A stretch of DNA of 15,569 nucleotides from Trichomonas tenax (GCA_023091735.1 JALKBU010001169.1:1-15569); one strand, 5' to 3'. Shown: positions 1-8,833, counted from the first letter of the stretch. A program made the numbers and translations. Notes: generated by a model not told the origin, from the sequence alone.

Positions 1-255
1 AATTAATGAATTAGTTGCGTTTTTAATTTTAAGCGTATAAGAGGCATTTGAATCAATAATACACATAAAAATATCATATGCTGCATAGTAGCGCATACAT
101 TTATGCTGGAAATCGTATATTTTTGGAAGATTTGTAATGCAATCAATGATTTGATAGATATATAGACTGTGCCACTTATAACAATGGATAGACAACTATC
201 AATAAGTTCATGAAAGTACTTTCAAATCGAAAAAATATTGATCAGATAAAAAGTT
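1..255. other. AT-rich leader with no gene seen
   Basis: No reading frame or structured repeat can be supported here. The stretch directly precedes the ATG at 256. No clear initiator of the trichomonad TCA-pyrimidine type is present in the last 50 bases: the closest strings, TCAAAT and TCAGAT, lack the pyrimidine after CA. Confidence 0.5.
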
Positions 256-510
256 ATGAAGGTCGCGGGACTACACCGCAGAAGGAAAAAATTTCCCGAA
301 TTTTTATACCAACCCCCTAAAATTACAAAACCACTTCCTGTTGAGGAATTTTATAACGAACGTAGACATGATAATGAATATTATAATAATGAAATAGAAC
401 AGTTGGAAAAGTTAAGAGATGAAATAGATAATAGAATTAAAGAGTTAAAATATACTGAAAATGAGATAGAAGATTTAATGAATATCCCAGTCTCAGAATC
501 AGAAACTTAA
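256..510 (+). CDS. Small basic/coiled-coil protein, probably the 5' part of a frameshifted gene
   Basis: I do not firmly recognise this 84-residue ORF. It has a real ATG, a very basic N-terminus (HRRRKK at residues 7-12), a proline-rich stretch (QPPKITKPLP) and then a charged helix from about residue 44 to 75. Ile and Leu in that helix fall at heptad spacing (I, L, then I, I, L, then I), as in a short coiled coil. It ends with TAA at 508-510. Only 7 bases later, in the +1 frame, a second ORF starts whose own frame is open from 482, so the two overlap and could once have been one gene. A coiled coil followed by a Trp-containing conserved tail recalls Sfr1/Mei5-type recombination accessory proteins, but that is a weak, by-eye resemblance. 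A chance ORF remains possible. Confidence 0.4.
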   Translation: MKVAGLHRRRKKFPEFLYQPPKITKPLPVEEFYNERRHDNEYYNNEIEQLEKLRDEIDNRIKELKYTENEIEDLMNIPVSESET

Positions 511-517
511 AAATCAC

Positions 518-808
518 ATGAAGAACGTTATTACGGATTGGAAAAGTGATATTTTGCTTTGTCTTCGGGCAATACAAATATGCAAAAAATCGGGGCCTCC
601 GGCCAACGAAATCACCAAATTAATTTCAAAGAATAACTTATATGTCCCCTCACTTTTCTTTTCTTTTTTTTCCTTTTTCTCTCCCTCTTTTTCTCTTCTC
701 CTCTTTCTCTTTTATTTCAAATTTCGTATTGTTGTTCTTTTTAAAATTTTTCGAATAAATTGCATTGAAATGCAGTTCTCTCTAGTCATTATTTTTGAAA
801 TTTTCTAA
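518..808 (+). pseudogene. Second half of the small split gene, running into low-complexity sequence
   Basis: The frame is open from 482, and the first ATG is at 518. The first 45 or so residues look like genuine protein: a TDWKSDILLCLR helix with a Trp, then a SGPPANEI turn and a KLISKNNLYVPS segment. After that the frame enters a 61-nt pure pyrimidine tract and reads only Phe, Ser and Leu, then an AT-rich tail of hydrophobic residues that looks non-coding. The credible coding part is therefore about 482-650. It probably continues the coiled-coil ORF at 256-510 after a one-base frameshift somewhere in 482-510, and its original C-terminus may have been replaced by the pyrimidine expansion. The order coiled coil, W-K helix, short hydrophobic tail is what suggested an Sfr1-like protein. 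This is inference only. Confidence 0.3.
653..713 (+). repeat. 61-nt uninterrupted pyrimidine tract
   Basis: Every base from 653 to 713 is C or T, with irregular CT and T runs rather than a clean microsatellite. Such tracts can adopt triplex (H-DNA) structure and often slip. This one lies where the preceding reading frame loses its protein-like character. Confidence 0.85.
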
Positions 809-1531
809 TATGTTAAGAACAATGTATAGTGTTCTGCACAAGCATATATCATGAATGATACTTTTAAACTGAAAATAATATCATTCTATTTTAGGCATGA
901 AACTAGTGTTGCTTGGAATGTCACTTTTGTTGGTCAAGTTGTCACTTTCCGAAATAGAATTGAGAGGAAGAGAACGATTATTTACGATTATTGTTTGAAA
1001 ACGATTATTGTCCATTAAAAGTGACATACTTTAGGCAGCCCTTTAATACTTTGGGTGAATAACCCAATAATGTTTTGAAAAATTTGAGATTTTGGAATTT
1101 TTGGAGCATCACATTGTAAACCTAAAATAAATCGATTTACATTATTTGTTTTTCAAAATTTTCAACATTTTTCTATTGAAAGATCAAAAACACAAAAAAT
1201 GACATAAATAATGTACAAAACATCATGGTCGGGCACTCAATGGAGAGAAAATAAAATGGCCGAACAATCTGGTCGGACAATTTCCGATCCGTAAAATAAA
1301 ACCCGTGTGAGATTGCCTCAGGATTTCATTGATTCCAAAAATAAAAAATACATTTATGTTATCGACTTTCAAACTTCTGAAGAATATAACGAAGGATATA
1401 GACCATTTTTATTATCTTTATATTCAAATTTAGTCCTTAGTACATTCATCTCTAAATAAAATCCATATAAAACAACCCCTTCATTCACAATTTACCTTTC
1501 AACACATGTGATCAATTTCTAAACATCTCAC
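809..1531. other. Intergenic AT-rich DNA with a small inverted pair
   Basis: No credible gene. It contains an inverted pair, TGTCACTTTT at 919-928 and AAAAGTGACA at 1017-1026, enclosing three direct copies of ACGATTATT (974-982, 984-992, 1001-1009). A slightly GC-richer patch near 1225-1310 has repeated GGTCGG/GGCCGA strings but no tRNA-like fold and no long ORF. Confidence 0.55.
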
Positions 1532-3325
1532 TTAATTTTTCAATGAGTTATTTGTTGCTGGATTTTCTTTTGGACACTTTAATTGAGATAAGATTTGAGA
1601 TTTAGATCAAATGAAATTATTGTCATTGAATCTGTCACAATCTGAGCTTCCACAGCTACAACAGCATTGGCGTTGCTCCTTTCGAAATAGCAATGAATAA
1701 CTGTCATTGTACTTAAAATTGCATAAAACAGTGGACTTTTAGGATTGTCAACAATTGCACAATTTTCAATTGTAACAACACTATATTCACTATATATTGT
1801 TAGTGATGCGTTTGATGATAAAACATCACAGTGATGCATTTTTACATCAGATTGACATTCTTGAAATTCGACAAGCTTTGAATCACTGCTTGTATTATTT
1901 ACAAATGTACAAAATTCACAAAATGCTGGTGAAGAATAACCAATATGAACTGCTGAAACATAATTAGATATAAACTGGTTTCCCTAAGGTGGCCCCTATC
2001 CTTTAAGGTTATTTTAGTGGAATGAACGAACTTCATGATGAAGCTCCCATTCCCCAGATGATGTACTTCAAGACTTATTGAGACACCATTCGATAAACAA
2101 TGTATCGGCGAACTCTCTTATGCATAAACCAAAATATTCAAAAGAAAATTCAAAGTTTTGCTCTAATAAGCCACAAAACAAACGCCACAACTCCAGAATA
2201 AGATCAGCATTATACACAGATATTATGAAAATCACTTCTCATGTTTAAAATAATTTCACGATTTCAACAAAGATTTCATTTCAAAAAGCAAACATCTGAA
2301 GATCGTACAAAACAGAATCAAGTTCGTGAAGTTTATACATAGTTTTCCCCACGTGTAACCTGAATTTACAAAAGATTAAGTTTTATTTCACTTCAATTCT
2401 TCATCACACCTTTTCCGCCCCAAGCTGTTTCTAAAAAATCGTATTCGGCTATATTTAACCTCCGTGTACCTTAATAGACATAAAAATACTCGGTCCGAAA
2501 GAAAATCACTACATCAAGGCTGAATACCCAATGATACCGTACAGCCCACAACAGAAGACTGTGATGAAGCTTTGTCTGACTTATAACTCAACAATTTTTT
2601 AATCTAGATATTATTAGTAATTGATTCTTAATTACTCATTTATACTTGTTAAGATGTTCTTTTATGCCTGAGCTGAGATAATAATGCTGTGAGTACATTA
2701 TTATCTTGCTTACTTTTTGGAAATCAGAATAGATTATTTCCTTGTAGTGGAGATATCTGAGTATTAATATTACTATGCCCAAATTCAGGTTATACCAATC
2801 TATATCATACTTGTTTGAAAGCTCTATCTAGACCCTTTTGATGAGAAATATTTGAGGGCTTTTTAATCGTTTTTCATCTCAATTCCTCTCAATAGGGGCC
2901 AACTTTGGGCATCCAGTTTACATTCAGAAATGCTATTCATACAAAATCTGAAATTTCCAAAAGTTATATTACAGACACTATCTCCTTTTCCATCAATGCC
3001 GCTTGATGAAACATAAGAACTGTTCATGAAATTCTTATATATACAGCAATATAACAAAAATGTCCAAAATCTCCAACTGTCAAACGACAATCACTAACAC
3101 AAAGTCGTTGAAGACAACATTCCCCTTTGTTATAAAAATATATTGCACCTCCTCGATTAGGACTTGCTACGTTTCTGAATGTAGAAGATTCAACAAGAAG
3201 TTTGTTTGAATCTGAATAAAAAGAAAAAAAATATCGCTTTTATATCAATGTTCATGAATTTGCAGTCTTTGACGTAATATTGTCCATTGGAACTAATATT
3301 CCCGCCTTTATATTCATTATATCAA
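1532..3325 (-). pseudogene. Decayed Cys-rich beta-helix family protein, copy 1, interrupted
   Basis: Read on the minus strand from about 3325, the frames spell short Cys/Gly/Asn-rich blocks typical of parallel beta-helix proteins: GGNISSNGQYYVKDCKF, then after a frameshift NVASPNRGGAIYFYNKGECC, then after another shift SSGIDGKGDSVCNITFGNF and NSISECKLDAQ (near 2905). The same theme resumes at about 1984 with NYVSAVHIGYSSPAFCEFC, VEFQECQSDVKMHHCDVL, VDNPKSPLF and TVIHCYFERSNA. It then stops at 1579; a further shift reads CPKENPATNNSLKN and stops at 1532. At least three frameshifts, no start codon and a 912-bp interruption make this a pseudogene. The family resembles large surface or secreted proteins multiplied in trichomonads; that link is from memory and its function is unknown. 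A second, inverted copy lies at about 9029-9685. Confidence 0.6.
1990..2901. mobile_element. Possible 912-bp insertion with 10-bp terminal inverted repeats
   Basis: TGGCCCCTAT at 1990-1999 is exactly inverted as ATAGGGGCCA at 2892-2901. The beta-helix reading of the host pseudogene stops at the right end and restarts at the left end. Inside are two short stop-to-stop frames that look protein-like: minus strand 2068-2238 (56 residues, containing LELWRLFCGLLEQNFEF) and plus strand 2459-2602 (47 residues, containing KAEYPMIPYSPQQKTVMKL). Neither has a start codon at its head and neither matches a transposase I can name. No clear target-site duplication is visible: the left flank reads CCCTAAGG and the right flank ACTTTGGG. 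It may be a non-autonomous or decayed transposon; a 10-bp match alone could be chance. Confidence 0.35.
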
Positions 3326-3329
3326 CCAT

Positions 3330-3801
3330 CGGGCTTTTCCCCATTTCCCATATGGGGGTCTTCCCCACGTGCGCCCCCAAATATTTACATTAAAAAGTGT
3401 TTTTTTTTTGGAAAATGGGGAAAACTTTTTACAGTGGGGAATCATACATTAAATGGGGAAATAAACTGCGAATTCATGGTTTCAATTTCAAAGAAAACTT
3501 AATACCTTTCTCCGTATCACCATCTTTCCCCATTTTTCCTCTCAATTTTCCCAAAAGGTGACACAAAATTGAATACCCAATATGCATTTTTTAGTTGGGG
3601 GAACTCAATTTTGCGGAAAAGTGACGCTCGATTTCAATACCGCAAATGGGGATTTTGGGGAATTTGAGAGTCATTGGCCGCAAAAAGGGGATTTTGTAGT
3701 TTTATTGTTTGTAATGTAATAAATCAATGCTATTTTTGCTTTTTGATAAGTTCAGAATTTTTAGTTCATTTATTTGTGTTTGGTTTCCCAATGGGGAAAA
3801 A
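3330..3801. repeat. Cluster of TTTTCCCCAT / ATGGGGAAAA motifs, possible non-autonomous repeat
   Basis: Within about 470 bases, runs of four or five G or C recur in a shared context: TTTTCCCCATTT at 3335-3346, AAAATGGGGAAAA at 3412-3424, AAATGGGGAAA at 3451-3461, TTTCCCCATTTTT near 3525-3537, AAATGGGGATTTTGGGG at 3644-3660, AAAAAGGGG near 3682-3690 and TTTCCCAATGGGGAAA at 3783-3798. The outermost copies are inverted (TTTTCCCCAT at the left, ATGGGGAAAA at the right), so the block could be one repeat element. No ORF with protein-like character crosses it. It directly abuts the 5' remnant of the beta-helix pseudogene. Confidence 0.45.
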
Positions 3802-4180
3802 AAACTAAAATAATGTGCATAAAGTGGCCAGCAAACACGATGGTTGCATTATATTCAACAGAATAAAAATTATTCCATTCAAAAAAATCGATAATATTGA
3901 TTAAAAATGACATAAATATGCATAGTGGAGAGATGTAAATATATCAAAAAACAAAAACTATTCTGAACTAAATCAGAAGAAGAAGAAAATTAAATGTATG
4001 GTAAAATGTCAATTTTAGCTTTTATTCATTTACATTAAGGTTATTTTGATTTTAAATCAAAAAACGAAACACTAATATAAAATGCGTATGAGGCGTGAAT
4101 TCAATATTTCAGTGATGGCTACAAATAATAATATCTTTATATAAAAATTTTAAAAATAAAAAAACAGGATATATATTGTA
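3802..4180. other. AT-rich spacer downstream of the DENN gene
   Basis: Nothing gene-like is visible. This is the 3' side of the minus-strand DENN gene. A TAAA string on that strand, which could serve as a cleavage signal, occurs near 4150, about 30 bases past the stop. Confidence 0.5.
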
Positions 4181-5686
4181 TTATAATAAGTGTGTCTCAG
4201 ATTTGAGTTTTGCTTCTTGCTCTGCTGCTGTGCGGAACATCTGCGTCTCGATCATCTGCTTCATGTATGGGCGGTCCTTCTCTTGGAATCGCTCAAGGAA
4301 CAGCTCCTCGACGAATGTTGACTTTGTCTTCTCTTTCTCGGACAAACATGAGATGATAGAAGCCTTGAGATAGTTGTATATGATAGATGTGTTCTGGTAA
4401 AGTGCGTTGATAATAGTGAGAAGCGACTCCTCTTTTCCTTCAGATGCAGATGACCAGTTATCTGAGAGTTTCTTCTTCAAGTCTTCATGTCCAGCAATCA
4501 GCGGCATCTTCTTCAGAACTTTCAGCTTCTTGTTCTGTAGGTTGATGTACACGTGGTTGTTCTCCATCTCTTCGAGAGGCTTTATCAGGCCGCATATCAT
4601 CGGTGTCGGTGAGTTGAGGAAGTCAAGCAGGTCCATAGGGAGAGGAGAGATTGATCCTCCGACCCACCTGAAAGGACGAAGAGCGAAGTGCATCGCCATA
4701 ACGAAGTTTGAAACAATAGATATCGTCGGATGATAGACAATGAGGGAGTTCTCGAGGAATAAAGCGCTGTACGCCATAATGAAGATCTCTGGAGTAACAG
4801 ATTTCGCGATGTCTTGCCAGCAGTCCATAGCGAGTGTCAGGTAAGAATGTTGAACGTCTGGGCGCGTCCACGAGAATAGAGGTAAAGGAGGGGCGTCGTA
4901 CTCGAGTTTATTGTTCCTCTCAGGAGGCGTCGATATCAAAAAGAAGAAGAGAGACTCCTTCATTATCTGTCTCTGGTTATCAGGCCACACGCGATTGCCA
5001 ACGAGAAGAGAGCCTCCGTTCTCCGCAATGTTGATATCCTGCGAGAAATCGTACGACTTCGTGTGCAGATATCCATCGAGTTTAGGGAGAATCTCGAAGC
5101 GTCCAACATTCTCTGCTTGAATCATCCATAGGAAGAAAGACTTGAAAAGCGTGTAGTAGGGGAATTTCGTCTTCACGGCGATGACAATTTGAGACTTTGG
5201 AAAGCTTTCGGGGTTGCATTGAAGAAGTAAATCTTTAAAGTCGAAATTGTGAGAAAATGTCGGCATTGTAAGAGGAGTCACGTAATAGCGCATAACGAAC
5301 AAATATGGGCTTTCGCTGTCCTGTGGAAAGTACAAATTTTCGAATGAATAGTCAGCATTCACTTCTGAGTAGAAAAGATGGTTGATTCCTATCGATGGTT
5401 CCATTATTTCGAGATGTGACTTCTTTAAAGGCTGTATTGGAAACAAAAATGGAATTAAGCTCTTTGCGACCGATTCTTTGTCAGGAAATTTGAACAAAAC
5501 TTCTGGTTCAGTCTTGCTGTCCCATGGATAGTTGCCGGCAACAAAAAGAACGTCGAATAAATGTTGAAATATCTCAGATGAACGAGAAACAATGATGTCG
5601 GCGTCATCACTTCTCACGTTTGTTCCAGCTCTGAACTTTCTCACAAATGACCTTTGAAGAAATGATGAAGAAAGTTCATTGCTCAT
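4181..5686 (-). CDS. DENN-domain protein, putative Rab exchange factor
   Basis: An intact 501-residue ORF with ATG at 5686-5684 and TAA at 4183-4181. It shows all three parts of a tripartite DENN module. A uDENN-like N-terminus lies at about residues 5-150 (EPEVLFKFPD at 60-69, then SLIPFLFP at 76-83, and a YLFVMRYYV strand at 128-136). A cDENN core lies at about 265-370 (YSALFLENSLIVYHPTIS, PFRWVGGSISPLP and the hallmark LNSPTPMICGL). A dDENN-like tail lies at about 420-490 (STFVEELF, then DRPYMKQMIETQMF). DENN proteins load GTP onto Rab GTPases on endosomal and secretory membranes; which Rab this one serves cannot be told. No signal peptide or membrane segment is seen. An A-rich leader precedes the ATG with no clear initiator. 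GC content is clearly higher in the 3' two-thirds than near the start. Confidence 0.85.
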   Translation of the reverse strand: MSNELSSSFLQRSFVRKFRAGTNVRSDDADIIVSRSSEIFQHLFDVLFVAGNYPWDSKTEPEVLFKFPDKESVAKSLIPFLFPIQPLKKSHLEIMEPSIGINHLFYSEVNADYSFENLYFPQDSESPYLFVMRYYVTPLTMPTFSHNFDFKDLLLQCNPESFPKSQIVIAVKTKFPYYTLFKSFFLWMIQAENVGRFEILPKLDGYLHTKSYDFSQDINIAENGGSLLVGNRVWPDNQRQIMKESLFFFLISTPPERNNKLEYDAPPLPLFSWTRPDVQHSYLTLAMDCWQDIAKSVTPEIFIMAYSALFLENSLIVYHPTISIVSNFVMAMHFALRPFRWVGGSISPLPMDLLDFLNSPTPMICGLIKPLEEMENNHVYINLQNKKLKVLKKMPLIAGHEDLKKKLSDNWSSASEGKEESLLTIINALYQNTSIIYNYLKASIISCLSEKEKTKSTFVEELFLERFQEKDRPYMKQMIETQMFRTAAEQEAKLKSETHLL

Positions 5687-5889
5687 TTATTTTTTATTTT
5701 TTTTATGTTTTTTTTCAGGCTACTTGTTTTAATTTTATTAGGAATTTAGATTATGTATGTAATGTGCTTCAAAACAAACATAAAATTGCGTGCTTTTGAG
5801 AAGTCCAAAATATCGATTATATTGTTTTGATAAGAAAGGTATATGTTTAGACATCTTATTCTCCAATGCTATCCCATGGTGTACCACCT
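5687..5889. other. 5' flank of the DENN gene with dA/dT tracts
   Basis: The first 30 or so bases upstream of the DENN start are almost pure T on the plus strand, that is A on the gene's strand. This resembles a nucleosome-excluding promoter tract, but no specific promoter motif can be named. Confidence 0.4.
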
Positions 5890-6600
5890 GTATAGGATAT
5901 AAAGCTCCATTTGGATCAATATATGATGCAATTTGAGATATCTACAAAATTCAAAAAATCACTCATTCAACAGTCATAAGTCTTCATTTATATTATGTAT
6001 GCAAATTTATAAAGCTTATTTTTATATCAATATTTCAAAAGACTCGAAATTTAAAGAAAATCCTAAAATCAATCATAATTCACATTTGAATTTTCATCTG
6101 TGTTATCGGTATCAATTGATAAAGCTGGATTTAAATCAATATTTGATCAAATTTAATAATTTAGCAGAAAGCAAAATTAAGTCATATTAAATGACAGAAC
6201 AGGATGTGTTTATTGAATTTATATAGTTGATATTACTTCTATTGCAGCAATATTTGATCAAATTTGATTTATCAGGAATAAACAAAAATTATACATACAA
6301 AACGTCGGAAATTTCTCTCTATATTATACTTATTAAACTTATAACGTTTGATTTGAAGCAATAATGTTTTCAAAATAAAAATGATGAATTGACACTTGAG
6401 CTTCTAAATATAAACTAGCATTTTTATGGTCATTATAAATATAAACTTACATAAAATAACAAGAGAATTCAAAAATAACGAAAGAATTAGAGCGTGAATA
6501 CATCTATTCACTGTGTAAATATTAATTAACTTCTTAAGGTGCTTGAATATTAAATGGATAAACACTGATAATAGGCAATAATTTTTTTCAAAATCAAAAT
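5890..6600 (+). repeat. Degenerate ~110-bp tandem repeat, at least five units
   Basis: A shared core (AAAGCT, about 9 bases, then ATCAATATTTGATCAAATTT) recurs at constant spacing. AAAGCT starts at 5901, 6011 and 6121. The ATCAAT-type box starts at 5915, 6025 and 6135, as AGCAAT at 6245, and weaker as AGCAAT at 6357. A further GCAATAATTTTTTTCA near 6575 is two periods beyond the last. The period is 110, 110, 110, then 112. Since 110 is not a multiple of three, the ORFs crossing it are not a protein repeat. It fills the gap between the DENN promoter side and the 3' end of the kinase pseudogene. Confidence 0.6.
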
Positions 6601-6778
6601 TTATCTAATTAAAGCCTAACTGTGATATAATTTCATTAGGTTACTCCAGCTTTTTATAAATATACCGTGAATTGTGTTTAATAAACATAATTTTACAAAA
6701 AATTAACATATCGGCCGATCAAATGAAAAATATAACATACACAAACGCAATTTATCAAACAAACAATGGTTATGGAAA
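6601..6778. other. AT-rich spacer 3' of the kinase pseudogene
   Basis: No gene or clear structure. It may hold one or two further eroded units of the neighbouring 110-bp repeat, but I could not align them convincingly. Confidence 0.4.
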
Positions 6779-7642
6779 TCAATATCTATCAATATTCGAG
6801 AAAGCTTGCCGAATAGGAACTTGCTGTTGAACACGAGGATGGATGATCTCAAAACTCCTTCTCTTGAAGATAATCGGCTTTCCGCTCGTCATATCAGCGA
6901 AGCAAGGCAACTTTAATAATTCTTGCGCGGTCATTCGGTCTTCTGGTGAATATTCCATGCATGCATGAATGAGATCAGTGAGTTCATTCGGAACCAATGA
7001 CAAATTATAAGATCTATTCAATATTTCTTGTGTTATATAACGAATTGTTCTCGTTTGCCACGGAAGTGTTCCAGTGCACATCCAATACAGTGAAACACCA
7101 AGCAACCATATATCTGCTTTGAATTGATTGAAAGGAACTCTTCTAATCACTTCAGGAGTCATAAATGCAAATGATCCATCGAAATTACTCGATATCTCAT
7201 TTTCAGTCCTCTGCCTTGCCAATCCAAAGTCGCAGATCTTCGGTCTATTGAAATCATCGACCAAAAAATTCGATGGTTTTATATCTCCGTGCGAGATTAA
7301 CTTTTCGTGGCAGATAGAGAGACCTTGAATCAATCTGTATGCAAACCTTATAGTCTCCTTAACAGATATTTGTCATGTAGCTTTCAACATGTCTTGTATT
7401 GAGTAAGGACAAAATTCCATCAGAAGATAGACATATCCGTCGATCTCTTTGTAGTCGTATAAACGCGTAACATAAGGAGAGTCAATCGTTATCACACTTT
7501 GAACTTCCCCAGCGTTGAATTTTTGAGCGGAAATTCGTTTTAAAGCGAATTGCTGTCGATACTTTTGTGAATAGACAAGGAAAACCATACCATACGTTCC
7601 ATGCCCCAATTTCATTATAAACTCTAAATCTTGAGCTTTCAA
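6779..7642 (-). pseudogene. Ser/Thr protein kinase broken by an in-frame TGA
   Basis: Read continuously in one frame, this gives a full small kinase of about 287 codons. It has a glycine loop LGHGTYGMV, a beta-3 lysine in FALKRI, a hinge LLMEFCPYS, a catalytic loop HGDIKPSN (Gly replacing the usual Arg of HRD), a metal-binding CDFGLA, TPE in place of APE, DIWLLGV of helix F and a terminal DRMTAQELL. One in-frame TGA at 7375-7373 cuts it between the hinge and helix E, after about 90 residues. There is no ATG before the glycine loop: the frame is open back to a TAA at 7705-7703, and its first ATG is at 7615-7613. An ATG at 7665-7663 is in another frame, which hints at a second lesion. Without Arg in the HRD position it would be a non-RD kinase. 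The frame ends TGA, then TAA two codons later. A sequencing error cannot be excluded. Confidence 0.8.
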
Positions 7643-8291
7643 GTATAACTGATCAATCGTATCATTTATATAAAATATTTTTTTACAAAAAAATATTTTT
7701 GATTATATTTGATTCAATAATGATTCGGATGCATATAAATGTAAATATTTTGAAAAGAAATTTTAGTGAAAAAGTGAAATAACCGCAAAAAGCTCTGAAA
7801 TAACGATTTGTATTGAAAACTGATTTTAACATTATAATGATCTATTAATGAATGCAAACAATATGTGCATTGAGACTTAAAAGTTGATTATTTTAAACGT
7901 TATATTCTAATAATATGGTAAATATTTAGTGATGGAGTAAAAAAATGTGAGTTATATCAAATTTTCTATTGGTTAAATGATTAATAATAAGCTATGTCTT
8001 ATCCAATAAATTTAGCTTTTGAAATAATGTGGCAATATACTATAAAATCAAAATTAATGAATAATAATCCAACAAAAACAATGACTTTGTGCGGCGTCAC
8101 TTTTTACCGTTTTGTGTGCTGACAGATATTAACAATAAAATCTCCAATAAACAATTTTGACCGTACATTCAAAATAATTTTTGTATAATATTATGAAATC
8201 TCAATTTTGAACAAAAAATCATCATATTAATTTTTATCGTTTGTCTTTTCTTTTAATATAGAAATAACAAAATATAGTAGTATACAGTAGT
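7643..8291. other. AT-rich intergenic DNA, no gene seen
   Basis: The sequence is very AT-rich with stops in all frames. The only item picked out is one copy of the recurrent motif, GTCACTTTT at 8096-8104, in an unusual GC patch (GTGCGGCGTCAC). Any promoter of the kinase pseudogene would lie at the start of this stretch, but none is recognisable. Confidence 0.5.
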
Positions 8292-8409
8292 ATATGAAGT
8301 GTGTTTTTTAGGTCTACCTAAAATTCTTGTGTGTAGGGGTTGTTTCTCCGTTCCTCTCCCCCCACAAAAACCATTTACAACAGCAGACCTAAAAAACATC
8401 ACTTCATAT
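8292..8409. repeat. Long hairpin or tiny inverted-repeat element (118 bp)
   Basis: The arms at 8292-8315 and 8385-8409 are inverted copies. ATATGAAGTG and GTTTTTTAGGTCT on the left pair with AGACCTAAAAAAC and CACTTCATAT on the right, with one base of bulge. The inner part can also pair partly (TGTAGGGG against CCCCCACA). No flanking duplication is certain. It could be a very short MITE or encode a foldback RNA. Confidence 0.7.
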
Positions 8410-8611
8410 GTGATAATCACCAATTCCAAAATAAACATATTCTCAACTATGATTTAAAAACTTTTTCAATGACTTTTTACATTTATCCCAAGCACCACAA
8501 AGGTGAAGAATCTTATAGATTTTATTACCGACTGGGGCGGAATTAATGTGGAAAAATAATGAAGGATTATATAGTAAATGATGAAACAGTTATTTCTTAA
8601 GTCGTTGTTGA
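8410..8611. other. Spacer between hairpin and beta-helix debris
   Basis: No gene is supported. Short ORFs here are interrupted and lack protein-like composition. Confidence 0.4.
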
Positions 8612-8833
8612 AGCCAACCACCAGCATCTTTGATTACTTGCCGAGTTGTTGACCCATCACCTGAACCGCTCCAATCATCGACAACACCAGAACCAACATT
8701 TACGCCTGTCTCAATAGCGGTACCAAGTCATGGTTTAAGTGTTTTTAATCATGCAGAGATAATGGGCAATAACGGTTTAACAACTAGTTTTATTATTATT
8801 ATTTTGTCATTCACCCAAGTGGCGGCGTTTTAA
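8612..8833 (+). pseudogene. Possible C-terminal tail of a surface protein (fragment)
   Basis: A stop-to-stop frame of about 73 residues without an ATG at its head. It begins with a Pro/Ser/Thr-rich stretch (DPSPEPLQSSTTPEPTFTP) and ends with a hydrophobic segment (SFIIIILSFTQVAAF) just before TAA at 8831-8833. A Pro/Thr linker followed by a terminal hydrophobic segment is how many trichomonad surface proteins end, and the piece lies just upstream of a beta-helix fragment on the same strand. The order (tail before body) means it is debris rather than part of that copy. It may equally be a chance ORF. Confidence 0.22.

Noticed and set aside
1225..1310. GC-richer patch considered as a tRNA or small RNA
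   Set aside because: The GGTCGG/GGCCGA strings do not form a cloverleaf, and no internal promoter boxes are apparent.
3093..3104. ACTAACACAAAG, close to the trichomonad intron end ACTAACACACAG
   Set aside because: One mismatch in the splice end, no GTATGT-type donor nearby, and it lies antisense to the beta-helix pseudogene.
4407..5120. Several plus-strand ORFs of 65-108 residues opposite the DENN gene
   Set aside because: They are antisense shadows of a well-supported coding region and show no domain.
5687..5740. A trichomonad initiator upstream of the DENN gene
   Set aside because: Only A-rich sequence is present; no TCA followed by pyrimidine and T/A at a suitable distance.
5933..6190. 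85-residue ORF across the 110-bp repeats
   Set aside because: It starts with TTG, and the 110-base period is not a multiple of three, so the repeat is not translated consistently.
7373..7375. TGA read as a sense codon (altered genetic code)
   Set aside because: Parabasalids use the standard code as far as is known. The DENN and Vps8-like frames need no TGA as sense, and the kinase has also lost its start, so decay or error is simpler.
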